A DNA stretch of 64,000 nt from Legionella saoudiensis (GCF_001465875.1 NZ_LN901324.1:310001-374000), one strand, 5' to 3'. Counted from the stretch's first letter, positions 1 to 9,045 are shown. Notes: generated from the sequence alone by a model not told the origin. Translations and numbers: made by a program.

Positions 1-1535
1 TGTTCTTCTACAAGATTTTGACAAATAGTAAGTCCCAAACCAGTACCCTGTGGTTTAGTCGTAAAATAAGAATTTAAAATTTTTTCTTGTTGTTCTAGAG
101 TAATGCCTGGTCCATTGTCACGAATATGAATCTCAATGTATTCATCATTACTCAGGGTTTTAATGCTTAATTCAGGTGCATCATTTTTCTCTTCTTGCAT
201 TGCTTCAATACTATTTCGAGCTAAATTTAAAATGACCTGCATTATTTGAATTCTATCGACATAAAGATTAGGGAGCTCATCCAATTGAAAAGATACCTTT
301 AATTTCGAATAAGTTAATTCATAATTCAAGAATATCATCGCATCTTTAATTAACGAATTAAGATCGGTTTCTTCATGATAACATTCATTTTGAACAATAA
401 AGCTTTTCATCCGACTCATTACCTTGCTGGCATGTTGTGCTTGGGAAATAATTTTATTTAAAAAATTTAGTAAATTGTTATCAGTTTGATGCTGCTTATT
501 ATTTTCCAATTGTAAAAGACAAGTTTGCGCATAAAGAAAGATTGCGGTTAGTGGTTGATTAATTTCATGCGCCAAGGCTGAGGCCATGCTCCCCATGGTA
601 TTTAAACGAATTGCATGCGTTAATTTTGATTGCTCTTGCATTCTTAATTGCTTTTTTAGAGAAAATTTAGTTAAGTCTTTAATGAGCAAAATAATTTCGA
701 TTTCTTGAGAGGAGGGGTTATAGATGGGATTAAAATTTATTTCAAAACAAAAATTAGCCTCACGGGAGTCATTGTAATTTTCTATTAAAATAGTTGTTTC
801 TTCTCCAAGTAAAGCTTGGTTGCATGCATTAATGAGTTCTTCCTTGTATTCGGAGAAATCGGAAATAAGACTAAAAAAATTCATTCCCGCATTAATTTTT
901 AAGGCAAAGATCTTTGAAAAAAACCGCACAAAAGAAGGATTTATTATTTTAAAATAAAATTCTTTATCCAATGTAGCGATTGCATCTGAAACGTTTTGTA
1001 ATAAGTTGGTAAAAGTTTCCAAGGACTGTTTAAGTTGTATTCGCTCTGACTCTAATTGACGTATAACCGTAATGTCATTAAGAATAAGCTCTATTTGTCC
1101 TTCTTTTGCAATAAAACATTCGATACGTACGTATTTTCGCTCTCCGCCTTTAGGCAATAACTCAATTTCACAGATTTGCTTTATCTGTCTTTCTAATACT
1201 GTTTTAATTCGTTTTTTTAAAATACTCTGTTGGTAAATATTAATTAAATTTAAAAAGTTTTTATTAACCAATAGACCCCGATCATAATTAAGCAGAAGAG
1301 CAGCTTGAAAATTTACCGTTTGTATTATGTAGTTTTGATTAATGGTAATAAGAGCTGAAGGATTAAAATTGTAATATTCAGTAAATTGGTTTTTTAAGCC
1401 TTCTATTTGCTCATTAAAAGCATTAATTTCCTGTTCTTTTTCATTGAGCTTTCGCTGCTTAAACTGCAATTGCTCTTGAAGTACTTTAATTTCATGAAGT
1501 AGAGAAATTGATTCGGGATTTATTTTCAAGTCCAT
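1..1535 (-). CDS. PAS-domain sensor histidine kinase, C-terminus cut by window edge
   Basis: An open frame runs from an ATG at 1535 leftwards off the window edge, giving 511 codons. An N-terminal coiled coil (about 1-45) is followed by two PAS-like segments (about 50-165 and 180-295). Next comes a HisKA segment with the phospho-acceptor motif ALAHEINQPLTAI (His323), then an N box (NLARNSIEAM), a G1 box (DNGPGI), an F box (YFTTK) and a G2 box (GTGLGL), so the catalytic domain is intact as far as the window shows. No membrane segment is visible, which suggests a soluble FixL/NtrB-class kinase. It lies downstream of the CheB-CheR-PAS gene and the receiver gene on the same strand and is probably their operon partner. 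Signal and target are unknown. Any C-terminal receiver would lie outside the window. Confidence 0.88.
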   Translation of the reverse strand, partial: MDLKINPESISLLHEIKVLQEQLQFKQRKLNEKEQEINAFNEQIEGLKNQFTEYYNFNPSALITINQNYIIQTVNFQAALLLNYDRGLLVNKNFLNLINIYQQSILKKRIKTVLERQIKQICEIELLPKGGERKYVRIECFIAKEGQIELILNDITVIRQLESERIQLKQSLETFTNLLQNVSDAIATLDKEFYFKIINPSFVRFFSKIFALKINAGMNFFSLISDFSEYKEELINACNQALLGEETTILIENYNDSREANFCFEINFNPIYNPSSQEIEIILLIKDLTKFSLKKQLRMQEQSKLTHAIRLNTMGSMASALAHEINQPLTAIFLYAQTCLLQLENNKQHQTDNNLLNFLNKIISQAQHASKVMSRMKSFIVQNECYHEETDLNSLIKDAMIFLNYELTYSKLKVSFQLDELPNLYVDRIQIMQVILNLARNSIEAMQEEKNDAPELSIKTLSNDEYIEIHIRDNGPGITLEQQEKILNSYFTTKPQGTGLGLTICQNLVEE

Positions 1536-1650
1536 TGGCTTTATTCATATGATTAATTTGATGTTCTCCTTGAGCCCAGGAAAGTGCTGATAAGTTATCT
1601 GTTAAAGCGGAGTTCAATTTACACTGATTCCGCTTTGCTTATTAAAGGAA

Positions 1651-4611
1651 CTATGCACATCCAGAATTTGTTTTAAATAGTATAAACAATACTGAATCCA
1701 GGACTCTTTGGATTTTTATTTTACAGTTCTTCTCATTAATATCAAGCTCAATTTCACTTGGAGCATTTTCTTTGCTAAAAAAGTCATCTATAAATTGCTT
1801 GAGCTTATTTTTATCAAATCTTAATGCTGATTTAAATAAATTATGAGTCGTAAGTTTGTCAACATTGTGAGTGTAAAGCTCGGAAAAACAATTATTTTCT
1901 AAAAGAACCTTATAATGCTTATCGATAAGCAAAGCAGGATAAGGTAACGTATTAATTAACTGGCTGGCAATTTCTTGTGCGGCTTTAAATTCGTGTCCTA
2001 TTCTTATTAATTCATTTTCAGCCTTTTTTTGATTATGAATATTTAAGAAGGTAATCACGACTCCATCAATGATATTATTTACTGTACGGTAAGGAATGAT
2101 TCGTACTACATACCAACGTCCACTCTTATCCATCACCTCTGTTGTTTTCGATTCTAACGTTTTAAGAACCTTACGTGCATCATCCAATAATTTATCGTAC
2201 TGTAAATTTGATACAATATGGTTAATAGGACGACCAACATCGGTTGGAATTAAGTTAATAATATCTGTGGCTCTTGGAGTAAAGCGTTTAATACATAAAT
2301 CTTTATCTAAAAATATGGTTGCGATTTCTGTATTATCCAGCAAGTTCTTAATATCATCATTGGCACTCGATAATTGCTCAATTCGGCTTTCTAATTCTGA
2401 ATTAACTGTAGTTAGCTCTTCGTTCAATGATTGTAATTCTTCTTTTGAAGTTTCTATTTCTTCATTAGTGCTTTGTAATTCTTCGTTGGTTGATTGCAGC
2501 TCTTCATTACTGGATTTTAATTCCTCATTTGAAGTTTCTAACTCCTCAATTGTAGATTGTAAACTTTCCTTTGTGTATTTGAGCTCTTGCTCTAATTGAA
2601 TGATTCTTTTGCCCAAATCACTTTTTTTATCATGTTTTGTTATTTCAGGGTTTTGAGTAACTGCTGGCAACTCTTCAAAAATCAATAAAAGAAGCATTCG
2701 ATTAAACGGTTTGGCTTCAACTACAGGCCTAACGCGTATATTAATGTATTTAAATTCATTACCTTCTTTGAGCGGTAAATTATTAAGTAATTCTTCTTTT
2801 TGCAATGTTGATGCTTTCCTCATTGCATTTAACACCTTAGCTTTTAACTCAGGCCGAATCATATCGATGAAATTTAAGCGTACTTCACCTGATGTGAACT
2901 CAATAAATCTGCTGGTGCGACCATAGACATAAATGATTTTCCCATTTTCATCGAGGACGAAAGAAGCAGGGGTATAATTATTTAATAAAACATGTTCTAC
3001 GACATGGGCCAAACTTGGTTCGATATCTTGAGTATTTCTTTCCATAATATTTATATTCATTGATTCTGATGGATTTGATGCATAAGGTAGACTCATTATT
3101 GTATTAAATGTTGTAGAACCACCTTTCCTTTGAAAAATCTTCCACCGTCTATTAAGAATTGTAAATAGATCAACAGAACCACTAATCGCTTCAGATGTTC
3201 CTAAAAATAATAGTCCATCAGATTTCAAGCTATAGTGAAATAGTGAAAAAAGTCTCTTTTGTAACTGGGAGCTTAAATAAATTAATAAATTTCTGCAACT
3301 TAATAAGTCAAGTTTTGTAAATGGGGGGTCTTTTATTAGATTTTGTACGGCAAAAATAATCATTTTCCGTATGTCAATATTCACCTTATAAGAGTTTTCT
3401 TCTCGGGTGAAAAAACGATTAAGCCGCTCTTCAGTGATGTCATTCTTAATATCAAGAGGAAAAATACCTGCGCGTGCGATTTCTATGGCTTCTTCATCAA
3501 TGTCTGTACCAAAAATTTGCACATTGAAATGACACTTCAATTGTTCCATACATTCTTGCAATATAATGGCAATTGAATAAACCTCCTCTCCCGTTGAGCA
3601 TCCAGGAATCCATACTCTTAGGCTTTCACTTTGTGACTTATTCATTAAAATTTTTTGCAGTAATATTTCTTTTAATGTGTCAAATGCATCAGGATCGCGG
3701 AAAAAATTAGTTACATTAATCAATAGTTCTTTGAATAAAATTTGAATTTCATTAAGGTTTTGCTGTAAGTAATGCGTATAAGTTGATAGGTTATCAATCT
3801 GCAAAATACTCAAACGCTTTTGGATGCGGCGAAAAATAGTATTGGGTTTATATAGAGAAAAATCATGCCCAGTGCTAGTTCGCAGTAAGGTTAATATTTG
3901 TTGTATTTCATCCGAGATACTAGCGGGTAGGTGCGGAGTTTCATTGACAAAATGAGCTACAAAGTTGACTAAAAAGGGGTATATTTGATTAGGTGGAAAT
4001 ATATAATCAACTAAGCCGGTATTAATAGCACTTTTGGGCATTACATCATAGGTAGCCGATTTAACCATTTGCGCAATGACTAACCCTTTTTGTTTGGAGA
4101 TGACTCTTAGCCCGAGCGTACCATCGTTTCCTGTTCCAGAAAGAATAATACAAATGCTTCTTGAACCTTGATCTTCTGCTAATGAACGTAAAAAGAAATC
4201 AATAGGGTGCATCTTTGTTTCATTAGAGATTGGAGTTAAATGCAATACTCCTTTGCGAATTTGGACGTTTCTTCCTGGAGGTAGCACATAAATATGTTTT
4301 GGCTCAACTTTTTGACTATCAGTAATGGCTACTACTTTAAGCGGAGTATATTGTTGGAGTAGCTCGGGCAGTACACTGGTTTTATCCGGGCTTAAATGAG
4401 TTACCACCACAAAGGAAAGGCTCTCATTGGCTGTTGAGTTAGAAAAGACACCTTTTAATGCTTCTAGCCCGCCTGCTGAGGCGCCAACTCCCACAATAAA
4501 AAGAGGATGGTTTTTTTTCGGGTGGTATTCTAAGACATCCAACGCAGTTGAGGGTTCCTCTCCAATTGTATTATGCTTTTTTGAGCGCGTATTATTTTTT
4601 TTTGTAGTCAT
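1651..4611 (-). CDS. CheB-CheR-coiled coil-PAS multidomain signalling protein
   Basis: A 986-residue protein. Residues 38-220 form a CheB methylesterase domain with the Ser-His-Asp set visible: GASAGG (Ser45), THLSP (His72) and GTGNDG (Asp163). Residues 235-500 form a CheR methyltransferase with the SAM motif GCSTGEEVYS near 338 and SCRNLLIY near 438. About 665-755 is a very regular coiled coil with repeated SNEELQST heptads. PAS domains follow at about 760-880 and 900-980. Unlike canonical CheB there is no N-terminal receiver; a separate receiver is encoded just upstream (4702-5076). CheB-CheR-PAS fusions are common in non-chemotactic sensory systems and usually sit next to a histidine kinase, as here. 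The substrate receptor is not evident. The MCP of the 17.8-26.4 kb operon is one possibility, but that operon has its own CheR and CheB. Confidence 0.9.
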   Translation of the reverse strand: MTTKKNNTRSKKHNTIGEEPSTALDVLEYHPKKNHPLFIVGVGASAGGLEALKGVFSNSTANESLSFVVVTHLSPDKTSVLPELLQQYTPLKVVAITDSQKVEPKHIYVLPPGRNVQIRKGVLHLTPISNETKMHPIDFFLRSLAEDQGSRSICIILSGTGNDGTLGLRVISKQKGLVIAQMVKSATYDVMPKSAINTGLVDYIFPPNQIYPFLVNFVAHFVNETPHLPASISDEIQQILTLLRTSTGHDFSLYKPNTIFRRIQKRLSILQIDNLSTYTHYLQQNLNEIQILFKELLINVTNFFRDPDAFDTLKEILLQKILMNKSQSESLRVWIPGCSTGEEVYSIAIILQECMEQLKCHFNVQIFGTDIDEEAIEIARAGIFPLDIKNDITEERLNRFFTREENSYKVNIDIRKMIIFAVQNLIKDPPFTKLDLLSCRNLLIYLSSQLQKRLFSLFHYSLKSDGLLFLGTSEAISGSVDLFTILNRRWKIFQRKGGSTTFNTIMSLPYASNPSESMNINIMERNTQDIEPSLAHVVEHVLLNNYTPASFVLDENGKIIYVYGRTSRFIEFTSGEVRLNFIDMIRPELKAKVLNAMRKASTLQKEELLNNLPLKEGNEFKYINIRVRPVVEAKPFNRMLLLLIFEELPAVTQNPEITKHDKKSDLGKRIIQLEQELKYTKESLQSTIEELETSNEELKSSNEELQSTNEELQSTNEEIETSKEELQSLNEELTTVNSELESRIEQLSSANDDIKNLLDNTEIATIFLDKDLCIKRFTPRATDIINLIPTDVGRPINHIVSNLQYDKLLDDARKVLKTLESKTTEVMDKSGRWYVVRIIPYRTVNNIIDGVVITFLNIHNQKKAENELIRIGHEFKAAQEIASQLINTLPYPALLIDKHYKVLLENNCFSELYTHNVDKLTTHNLFKSALRFDKNKLKQFIDDFFSKENAPSEIELDINEKNCKIKIQRVLDSVLFILFKTNSGCA

Positions 4612-4701
4612 CTAGGTATCCTAGGATAAATTATCTCTATTTAACTATGGCAAGGAGCTGCAACGGAACAGTGTCTCCTTAAACGGCTTTTTATATAATT
4701 T

Positions 4702-5076
4702 TTAATCACAATACTTTTTTATAAGACTTAACAAATCATTGAGCTCGAAGGGCTTCGACAAGAATGATTCGTTGGGCATTCGTTCTATTTTTTCCAAATT
4801 AGTTTTTGCTGATGCAATGATAGTTGGAATATTTTTTAAACGCGGGTTTAATTTCTTTTTTTCGCGAAACTCAAAACCATCAAGCACAGGCATCATCAAA
4901 TCTATAAAAATAATTAAAGGAAGAGGATCTTTTTCCAATAGGGTTAAGGCCTCTTGCCCGTTGCGGGCTGTTACCACTAAATATCCCACATACTCTAAGG
5001 CTCCGGCTAATGCTTCCCTTATGGAATCATTGTCCTCAACTAATAAAATAAGTTGTTTTTTCTTTTCAAATATCAT
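4702..5076 (-). CDS. Single-domain response regulator (CheY-like receiver)
   Basis: A 124-residue receiver domain with no output domain. The acidic pair is Glu14-Asp15, the phospho-acceptor is Asp59 in FIDLMMP, and the conserved lysine is Lys108 in SKPF. The usual Thr/Ser switch position falls in IIASA. It is the first gene of a minus-strand set with the CheB-CheR-PAS protein 90 bp downstream and the histidine kinase beyond it, so it is probably the receiver for one of them. The start ATG at 5076 directly precedes the first beta strand. It could act as a phosphate sink or as an allosteric partner of the methylesterase domain, which lacks its own receiver. Confidence 0.88.
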   Translation of the reverse strand: MIFEKKKQLILLVEDNDSIREALAGALEYVGYLVVTARNGQEALTLLEKDPLPLIIFIDLMMPVLDGFEFREKKKLNPRLKNIPTIIASAKTNLEKIERMPNESFLSKPFELNDLLSLIKKYCD

Positions 5077-5210
5077 TCGCCAGTTTCACGTTGAACGCTA
5101 CCGCGTCATATTAAGCTATATTGCGGCCGTAGAAAACATATATCTATCTTATTGGTTATGGAAAACCACAATTGTAAAAAAAATGTTTAAAAACTAAAGT
5201 TGTTTGCTCT

Positions 5211-5258
5211 TGATTAGGGTGTGTTGGCAACTAGTCTCCCAGCAAACACACTCAATCA
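5211..5258. promoter_or_regulatory. Imperfect inverted repeat upstream of acetoacetyl-CoA reductase gene
   Basis: Left arm 5211-5228 and right arm 5242-5258 pair over about 17 positions with three mismatches (TGATT..GTGTGTT against AACACAC..AATCA). The repeat lies in the 223-bp divergent intergenic region, 42 bp before the reductase start. It could be an operator or a transcript hairpin. No U-run follows it, so a rho-independent terminator is unlikely. Confidence 0.35.
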
Positions 5259-5299
5259 AGGCACATATAATTTTTATCAATAAATAATAGGGATATTTT

Positions 5300-6043
5300 A
5301 TGGGACGTAAAGTTGCCGTAGTTACAGGAGGTACTGGTGGAATAGGCTCTGCAATTTGTAGACGTTTAGATAAAGCGGGTTATCAAGTTGTTGCCTGTTA
5401 TTTCAAAGATGGAAATCATACTCAAGCTAGAAGATGGCAAGCGGCTCAAAGAGCTGCAGGATTTGATATTGAGATTCTATATGCCAATGTTAGCAAATTC
5501 TCAGATTGTGAAAATTTCGCCCAAATCCTTTTGGAGTGGTTTGGCCGCGTTGATGTCCTTGTTAATAATGCAGGGATTACCAGTGATTCCAGTTTTAAAA
5601 AAATGTCTTTTGAGCAATGGCAGCAAACGCTCGATGCTAATTTAACAAGTGTATTTAATATGACGCGCACCCTGTTATTACCCATGCTTGATAAAAGCTA
5701 TGGACGTATTATTAATATTTCATCAGTGAATGGGCGAAAAGGCCAGTTTGGACAATGCAATTACGCCGCTACAAAATCAGCGCTATTTGGCTTTAGCAAA
5801 AGCTTGGCATTGGAGGTAGCGAAAAATGGGATTACGGTGAATACCATTTCTCCAGGTTATATTGAAACCCCCATGCTTGCCAAGATGAGCCCGGACATAT
5901 TGAAATCAATTATCGGCAATATTTCTGTAGGACGTCTAGGGCAGCCTGAGGAGGTTGCAGAGGCGGTTGCTTTCTTAGCTTCTGACGAGGCAGGATTTAT
6001 TACTGGTGCCAATTTGGATATTAATGGCGGCCAATACATGTAG
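5300..6043 (+). CDS. phaB: Acetoacetyl-CoA reductase (PhaB/PhbB type SDR)
   Basis: A 247-residue short-chain dehydrogenase of classical length. The Rossmann motif TGGTGGIG is at 9-16, NNAG at 89-92, the catalytic Ser142, Tyr155 and Lys159 (YAATK) are present, and the PG motif after strand 6 is SPGYIETPM. The start MGRKVAVVTGG and the GRLGQPEEVA and DINGGQYM segments are typical of NADPH acetoacetyl-CoA reductases that make (R)-3-hydroxybutyryl-CoA for polyhydroxybutyrate, a storage polymer of Legionella. FabG (3-oxoacyl-ACP reductase) is the nearest alternative. The gene stands alone, with no PHB synthase or thiolase beside it. Spacing of AGGGATATTTT before the ATG is acceptable for a ribosome binding site. 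Confidence 0.85.
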   Translation: MGRKVAVVTGGTGGIGSAICRRLDKAGYQVVACYFKDGNHTQARRWQAAQRAAGFDIEILYANVSKFSDCENFAQILLEWFGRVDVLVNNAGITSDSSFKKMSFEQWQQTLDANLTSVFNMTRTLLLPMLDKSYGRIINISSVNGRKGQFGQCNYAATKSALFGFSKSLALEVAKNGITVNTISPGYIETPMLAKMSPDILKSIIGNISVGRLGQPEEVAEAVAFLASDEAGFITGANLDINGGQYM

Positions 6044-6146
6044 GGCTCAGTTAAGTCATTCTCGCATGGAGTAGCGTTTTACTTGTAAACGGATTTTTGT
6101 CTGTGCGGGAATGAGTGGTTTTGGAATATTCCAGGATGGAGTCTGT

Positions 6147-6284
6147 ATGAAAGAGCTAGATGATGTCGAAAAAATTGAAAGAGAAATACAAATTTTAACG
6201 TCTTTAGTCGAGCCTACTAATAAAGAGGAATATGTTTATTGGGAATCCGAAGAGGAGGCTGATGTAATACGCTCATACAATTAG
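6147..6284 (+). CDS. Small acidic hypothetical protein (45 aa)
   Basis: ATG at 6147 and TAG at 6282-6284 give 45 residues, rich in Glu/Asp and starting MKELDDVEKIERE. AGGATGGA lies 6-12 bases upstream as a possible ribosome binding site. It is soluble, mostly predicted helical, with no cysteines and no known motif. It lies between the reductase and the two-component pair and was found only by reading the gap, so it may be a chance frame. Function unknown. Confidence 0.35.
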   Translation: MKELDDVEKIEREIQILTSLVEPTNKEEYVYWESEEEADVIRSYN

Positions 6285-6610
6285 TAGGCATAATAACTGG
6301 ATCCATATTCTATCTTTAGTGCTTACTGCCATTTTTTTGTTTCATAATAAATATCCTAATCAAATTGGATATTATTTATCTTTATGTTAGATTCGCAACT
6401 ATGGTGTGCTTATCAAAAACACCATCTTATGCAAGCTAATAGGTTTCTACTTAACGCTTATATTAAGGATAACCAGAATAAACTACCAAAAAACAATGGA
6501 TTAACATATACAAAATAGGTCAAAACATAATTATATTGCGTGACATTATTGTGTTAAGTAAAAAATTTATTAGGCTATTTTCATAGGACATTTTAGGATA
6601 TAACAATTAG
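6285..6610. other. AT-rich gene-free stretch before the FixL/FixJ-like pair
   Basis: This 326-bp stretch has no convincing open frame, RNA gene or repeat. It presumably carries the promoter of the downstream two-component pair, but no clear -35/-10 pair can be chosen by eye because of the AT richness. Confidence 0.4.
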
Positions 6611-7252
6611 ATGAATGGATTAATGCAAAAAAACGTACATACCCAACTTCTATTGAAGTTTATTCATGAATTAAATCAGCCATTAACAGTAATTAAAGCC
6701 TATCTAGGTGGGTGTGAAATTAAGTTACAAAGAAATGAACTTAGCCCCAATCAAATAAACAACGCATTACAAAAAATTAGTGAGCATACGGAGTTATTTA
6801 AAAATAAAGTTTATTCGATGCAACAGTTAATCATTCAAGAAGAGCGTATAAACATTCCCCATATTATTACCGAAATAAGTTCTTTATTTTCTTTTGAGAT
6901 AAAAAATCGTAATATTAAACTAAATTTAGACTTCCATGACTGTCTTTTTGACTTTAATATGAGCAAATCCCAACTCAAATGTGTTTTATTTCGCTTATTG
7001 AAGCAATGCATTGATACAGCAGGGAATCACATAGAACACAGCGAGTTATTTATTCAAACGAAACCCTATAAAAAGGATGCATTAAGGATGACCATAACCA
7101 GCAATTATCCCATAAAAGAGGAGAGCCTGGAAAGTGAATTGACTTATTGCCGCACGTTGTTCACTACTGATTGCGGTAGCTTATTAGCTGAATTAACACC
7201 TGATGGTATTTGCTTTCAACTTATCATGTTTCATAAGGGATTATTGATATGA
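6611..7252 (+). CDS. Truncated or degenerate FixL-like histidine kinase
   Basis: A 213-residue protein. The HisKA segment starts almost at the N-terminus, with the H box FIHELNQPLTVIKAYL (His19). There is no PAS, membrane or other sensory domain. The ATPase part is eroded: the N-box position reads LLKQCIDTA with Gln in place of the catalytic Asn, and no DxGxG or GxGLGL box can be found in the remaining 80 residues. It can therefore still be a phospho-acceptor or dimerisation partner but is unlikely to autophosphorylate. Its stop overlaps the start of the FixJ-like regulator by 4 bp (ATGA), indicating translational coupling. It may be phosphorylated in trans by another kinase such as the HisKA protein at 1-1535, which shares the HExNQPLT box. 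Confidence 0.7.
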   Translation: MNGLMQKNVHTQLLLKFIHELNQPLTVIKAYLGGCEIKLQRNELSPNQINNALQKISEHTELFKNKVYSMQQLIIQEERINIPHIITEISSLFSFEIKNRNIKLNLDFHDCLFDFNMSKSQLKCVLFRLLKQCIDTAGNHIEHSELFIQTKPYKKDALRMTITSNYPIKEESLESELTYCRTLFTTDCGSLLAELTPDGICFQLIMFHKGLLI

Positions 7253-7881
7253 GTACTAGTGCTCCGATGGTTATTATTGTTGATGATGACCCAGAAATAT
7301 GCGCGTCATTTCGTTGGTTATTTGAGTCAGTAAATCTTCGGGTTCAAACTTATGATAATGCCAAGGACTTTCTTGATAATTATGATGCGAACCAATATGG
7401 CTGCCTAATTATCGATGTGAGGATGCCTATAATAAGTGGCCTCGAATTATTAGAATATCTTAATACAACCAAAAATCAGCTCTCTGTAATCATAATCACT
7501 GGTTATGGGGATATACCCATGGCAGTAAGAGCGATGAAAGCAGGAGCAGCAGATTTTATTCTTAAACCAGTAAATCATCAGGATTTATTAGAAATCACGC
7601 AAAGTTGTTTGAAAAAAAATCAAAATAATACCTTCCAAGTTCAATCTGATTATTGTCAGCGAATCAATAGCTTAACGAAACGCGAAAAACAGATTATGGA
7701 TTTAGTAATTGAAGGGAAATTAAATAAGCAAATTGCGTATGAACTTAATATATCCATTTCTACAGTTGAAGCCCATCGCGCGAAGGTGATGAAAAAAATG
7801 GAGACTAGGACTTTGGCAGATCTGATACGAGCTAATTTACTGCATACGAGTAATACTGCTTCTTTTGAGTACTCTGATTAA
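7249..7881 (+). CDS. FixJ-family response regulator (receiver plus LuxR HTH)
   Basis: A 210-residue transcription regulator. The receiver domain has Asp12-Asp13-Asp14, phospho-acceptor Asp56 in IIDVRMP, Thr84 (ITGYGDIPMAV) and Lys106 (LKPV). The DIPMAVRAMKAGAADF helix-4/5 region is characteristic of FixJ. The C-terminal LuxR-type helix-turn-helix spans about 142-200 (LTKREKQIMDLVIEGKLNKQ, then STVEAHRAKVM). All key residues are present, so it should be a functional phospho-activated DNA-binding protein. It is translationally coupled to the degenerate kinase upstream. Target genes are unknown; nothing in the window shows oxygen or nitrogen control. Confidence 0.9.
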   Translation: MSTSAPMVIIVDDDPEICASFRWLFESVNLRVQTYDNAKDFLDNYDANQYGCLIIDVRMPIISGLELLEYLNTTKNQLSVIIITGYGDIPMAVRAMKAGAADFILKPVNHQDLLEITQSCLKKNQNNTFQVQSDYCQRINSLTKREKQIMDLVIEGKLNKQIAYELNISISTVEAHRAKVMKKMETRTLADLIRANLLHTSNTASFEYSD

Positions 7882-7920
7882 ATCCTCAAATGATGCGCGC
7901 AAAGAAGCAGGCGCGTAGAT

Positions 7921-7992
7921 TCGTGATCAATTGCGTAGCGGAGCAACCAAGGTTTTGGGCGAGAGCCCCTGGGTTGCTACGCTCGCCATGAA
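7921..7992. repeat. REP-like palindrome
   Basis: The arms TTGCGTAGCGGAGCAACC and GGGTTGCTACGCTCGC can fold on each other. The sequence is a diverged relative of the GCGAAC-AAGTGAAGCAACCC palindromes at 43 kb, 51 kb, 57 kb and 61 kb in this window. It sits between convergent genes and could terminate transcription from both sides. Confidence 0.55.
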
Positions 7993-8041
7993 AGTTATTT
8001 AAAAATAATTAGTCTTAGCAGTAAGCTTTGTGCTAAGCCTG

Positions 8042-8914
8042 TTAAGGCTTACAGAATGGCTCCAAATCCTGTTCACCCTCATTAGCAATTTGAGGCGGAT
8101 TTGGGGTTTTAAAAAAAGAAGCTGCTTTTCTTGTGCCCTCAGGGATAAGTACGATAAATTCTTTATCCTCATCATTATGAGCATAATTATTACGGGGTGA
8201 TGCCTCTGCTTCTTTAATGGCTTCATCGGCTAAAGGAAAGTTGTCATCTATAACTTCTTCTTGCTCCTCTTCTTTTTTTTCCGCAGTTGAGGTAAAGGAT
8301 TGAAGAAGTTTATTGATTTCCTGGTTATATAAACCCCATTCAAAACAACCTGGCATCATGCAATAATTTCGGATTTGGTCGTCTGAAAAATTATAGGCAA
8401 TCACAGCACTTAACATGCGGTTATAGTCTTCTTTACTGTCATCCAGTACATAAACGCAAGAGACATTTTCTGTTTGTGTTGATAAAAACTGCAGGACGGC
8501 TCTATCTTTTAATAAGGAATCACAAATGCCTAATCTATTAAGCTCCTCAGTGGTGAATCCTTGGTATGTTAGTAGGGCGCGTATGTAATCCTGGCGATTT
8601 CTGGTAATGATTTGCACGCAGACGTTTTCGTCTTTTAACATCTCATGAAGAAATTTAACGGCTTCACGGCTTAGCAATAAATCTGCTCCGGGCTGTTCAT
8701 AGTTAAAATCTTTATTATATGGACCAAATTCTATTTCGAATAAGCTTTGTATTGTATCACTATTCTTTAGTGGTGTTAGTCTATACTCTTGATTTACTGC
8801 GCCAGGAACATAGCCTTGTAATAATGATTGATAAAATGGTGAAAAGACGGTTTTACTGCCATCTCTTCCGCTTAAAGTACCATCAAAATCAGTAAAAATA
8901 ATAATCTTAGGCAT
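8042..8914 (-). CDS. HAD-superfamily phosphatase-like protein, candidate Dot/Icm effector
   Basis: A 290-residue protein. The N-terminal 170 residues carry HAD motifs: motif I TDFDGT (Asp9 nucleophile, Asp11), motif II Thr104 (IITRN), Lys136 (LLKDRAVL) and motif IV YVLDDS (Asp158-Asp159), so phosphohydrolase activity is plausible. The C-terminal 80 residues are disordered and acidic, with an E-rich block at 213-225 (EKKEEEQEE) and a hydrophobic tail, as seen in Dot/Icm translocation signals. A PmrA-like box with a well spaced -10 lies 37-68 bp upstream. The adjacent upstream gene on the same strand is a large ankyrin protein, and both carry the pentapeptide FFKTP near the C-terminus. HAD-fold effectors exist in Legionella (for example Ceg4); identity with a named effector cannot be claimed. 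Confidence 0.7.
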   Translation of the reverse strand: MPKIIIFTDFDGTLSGRDGSKTVFSPFYQSLLQGYVPGAVNQEYRLTPLKNSDTIQSLFEIEFGPYNKDFNYEQPGADLLLSREAVKFLHEMLKDENVCVQIITRNRQDYIRALLTYQGFTTEELNRLGICDSLLKDRAVLQFLSTQTENVSCVYVLDDSKEDYNRMLSAVIAYNFSDDQIRNYCMMPGCFEWGLYNQEINKLLQSFTSTAEKKEEEQEEVIDDNFPLADEAIKEAEASPRNNYAHNDEDKEFIVLIPEGTRKAASFFKTPNPPQIANEGEQDLEPFCKP

Positions 8915-8950
8915 TGTTTTCCTTGGAGTGTTTTTAAAAAATGGGTATTA

Positions 8951-8982
8951 ATTTTAATATAATTATATTAAAAAAATATTAA
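8951..8982 (-). promoter_or_regulatory. PmrA-like box and -10 for the HAD-type effector gene
   Basis: On the minus strand two TTAATAT half-sites start at 8982 and 8971, exactly 11 bp apart. A -10-like TAAAAT occupies 8956-8951, starting 15 bp after the second half-site. The start codon lies 37 bp further on. L. pneumophila PmrA is known to bind tandem cTTAAtatT repeats of this period upstream of effector genes; the assignment here is by pattern only. Confidence 0.55.
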
Positions 8983-9045
8983 CGGGCTTTTGTTGGTAAA
9001 TCTCAAGAATTCGCGATTGACACTGTATAACGCGCAGCAAAATCC

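Noticed and set aside
2096..2599. 167-codon plus-strand frame
   Set aside because: It is antisense of the NEELQST coiled-coil repeats of the CheB-CheR-PAS gene; Ser-rich artefact.
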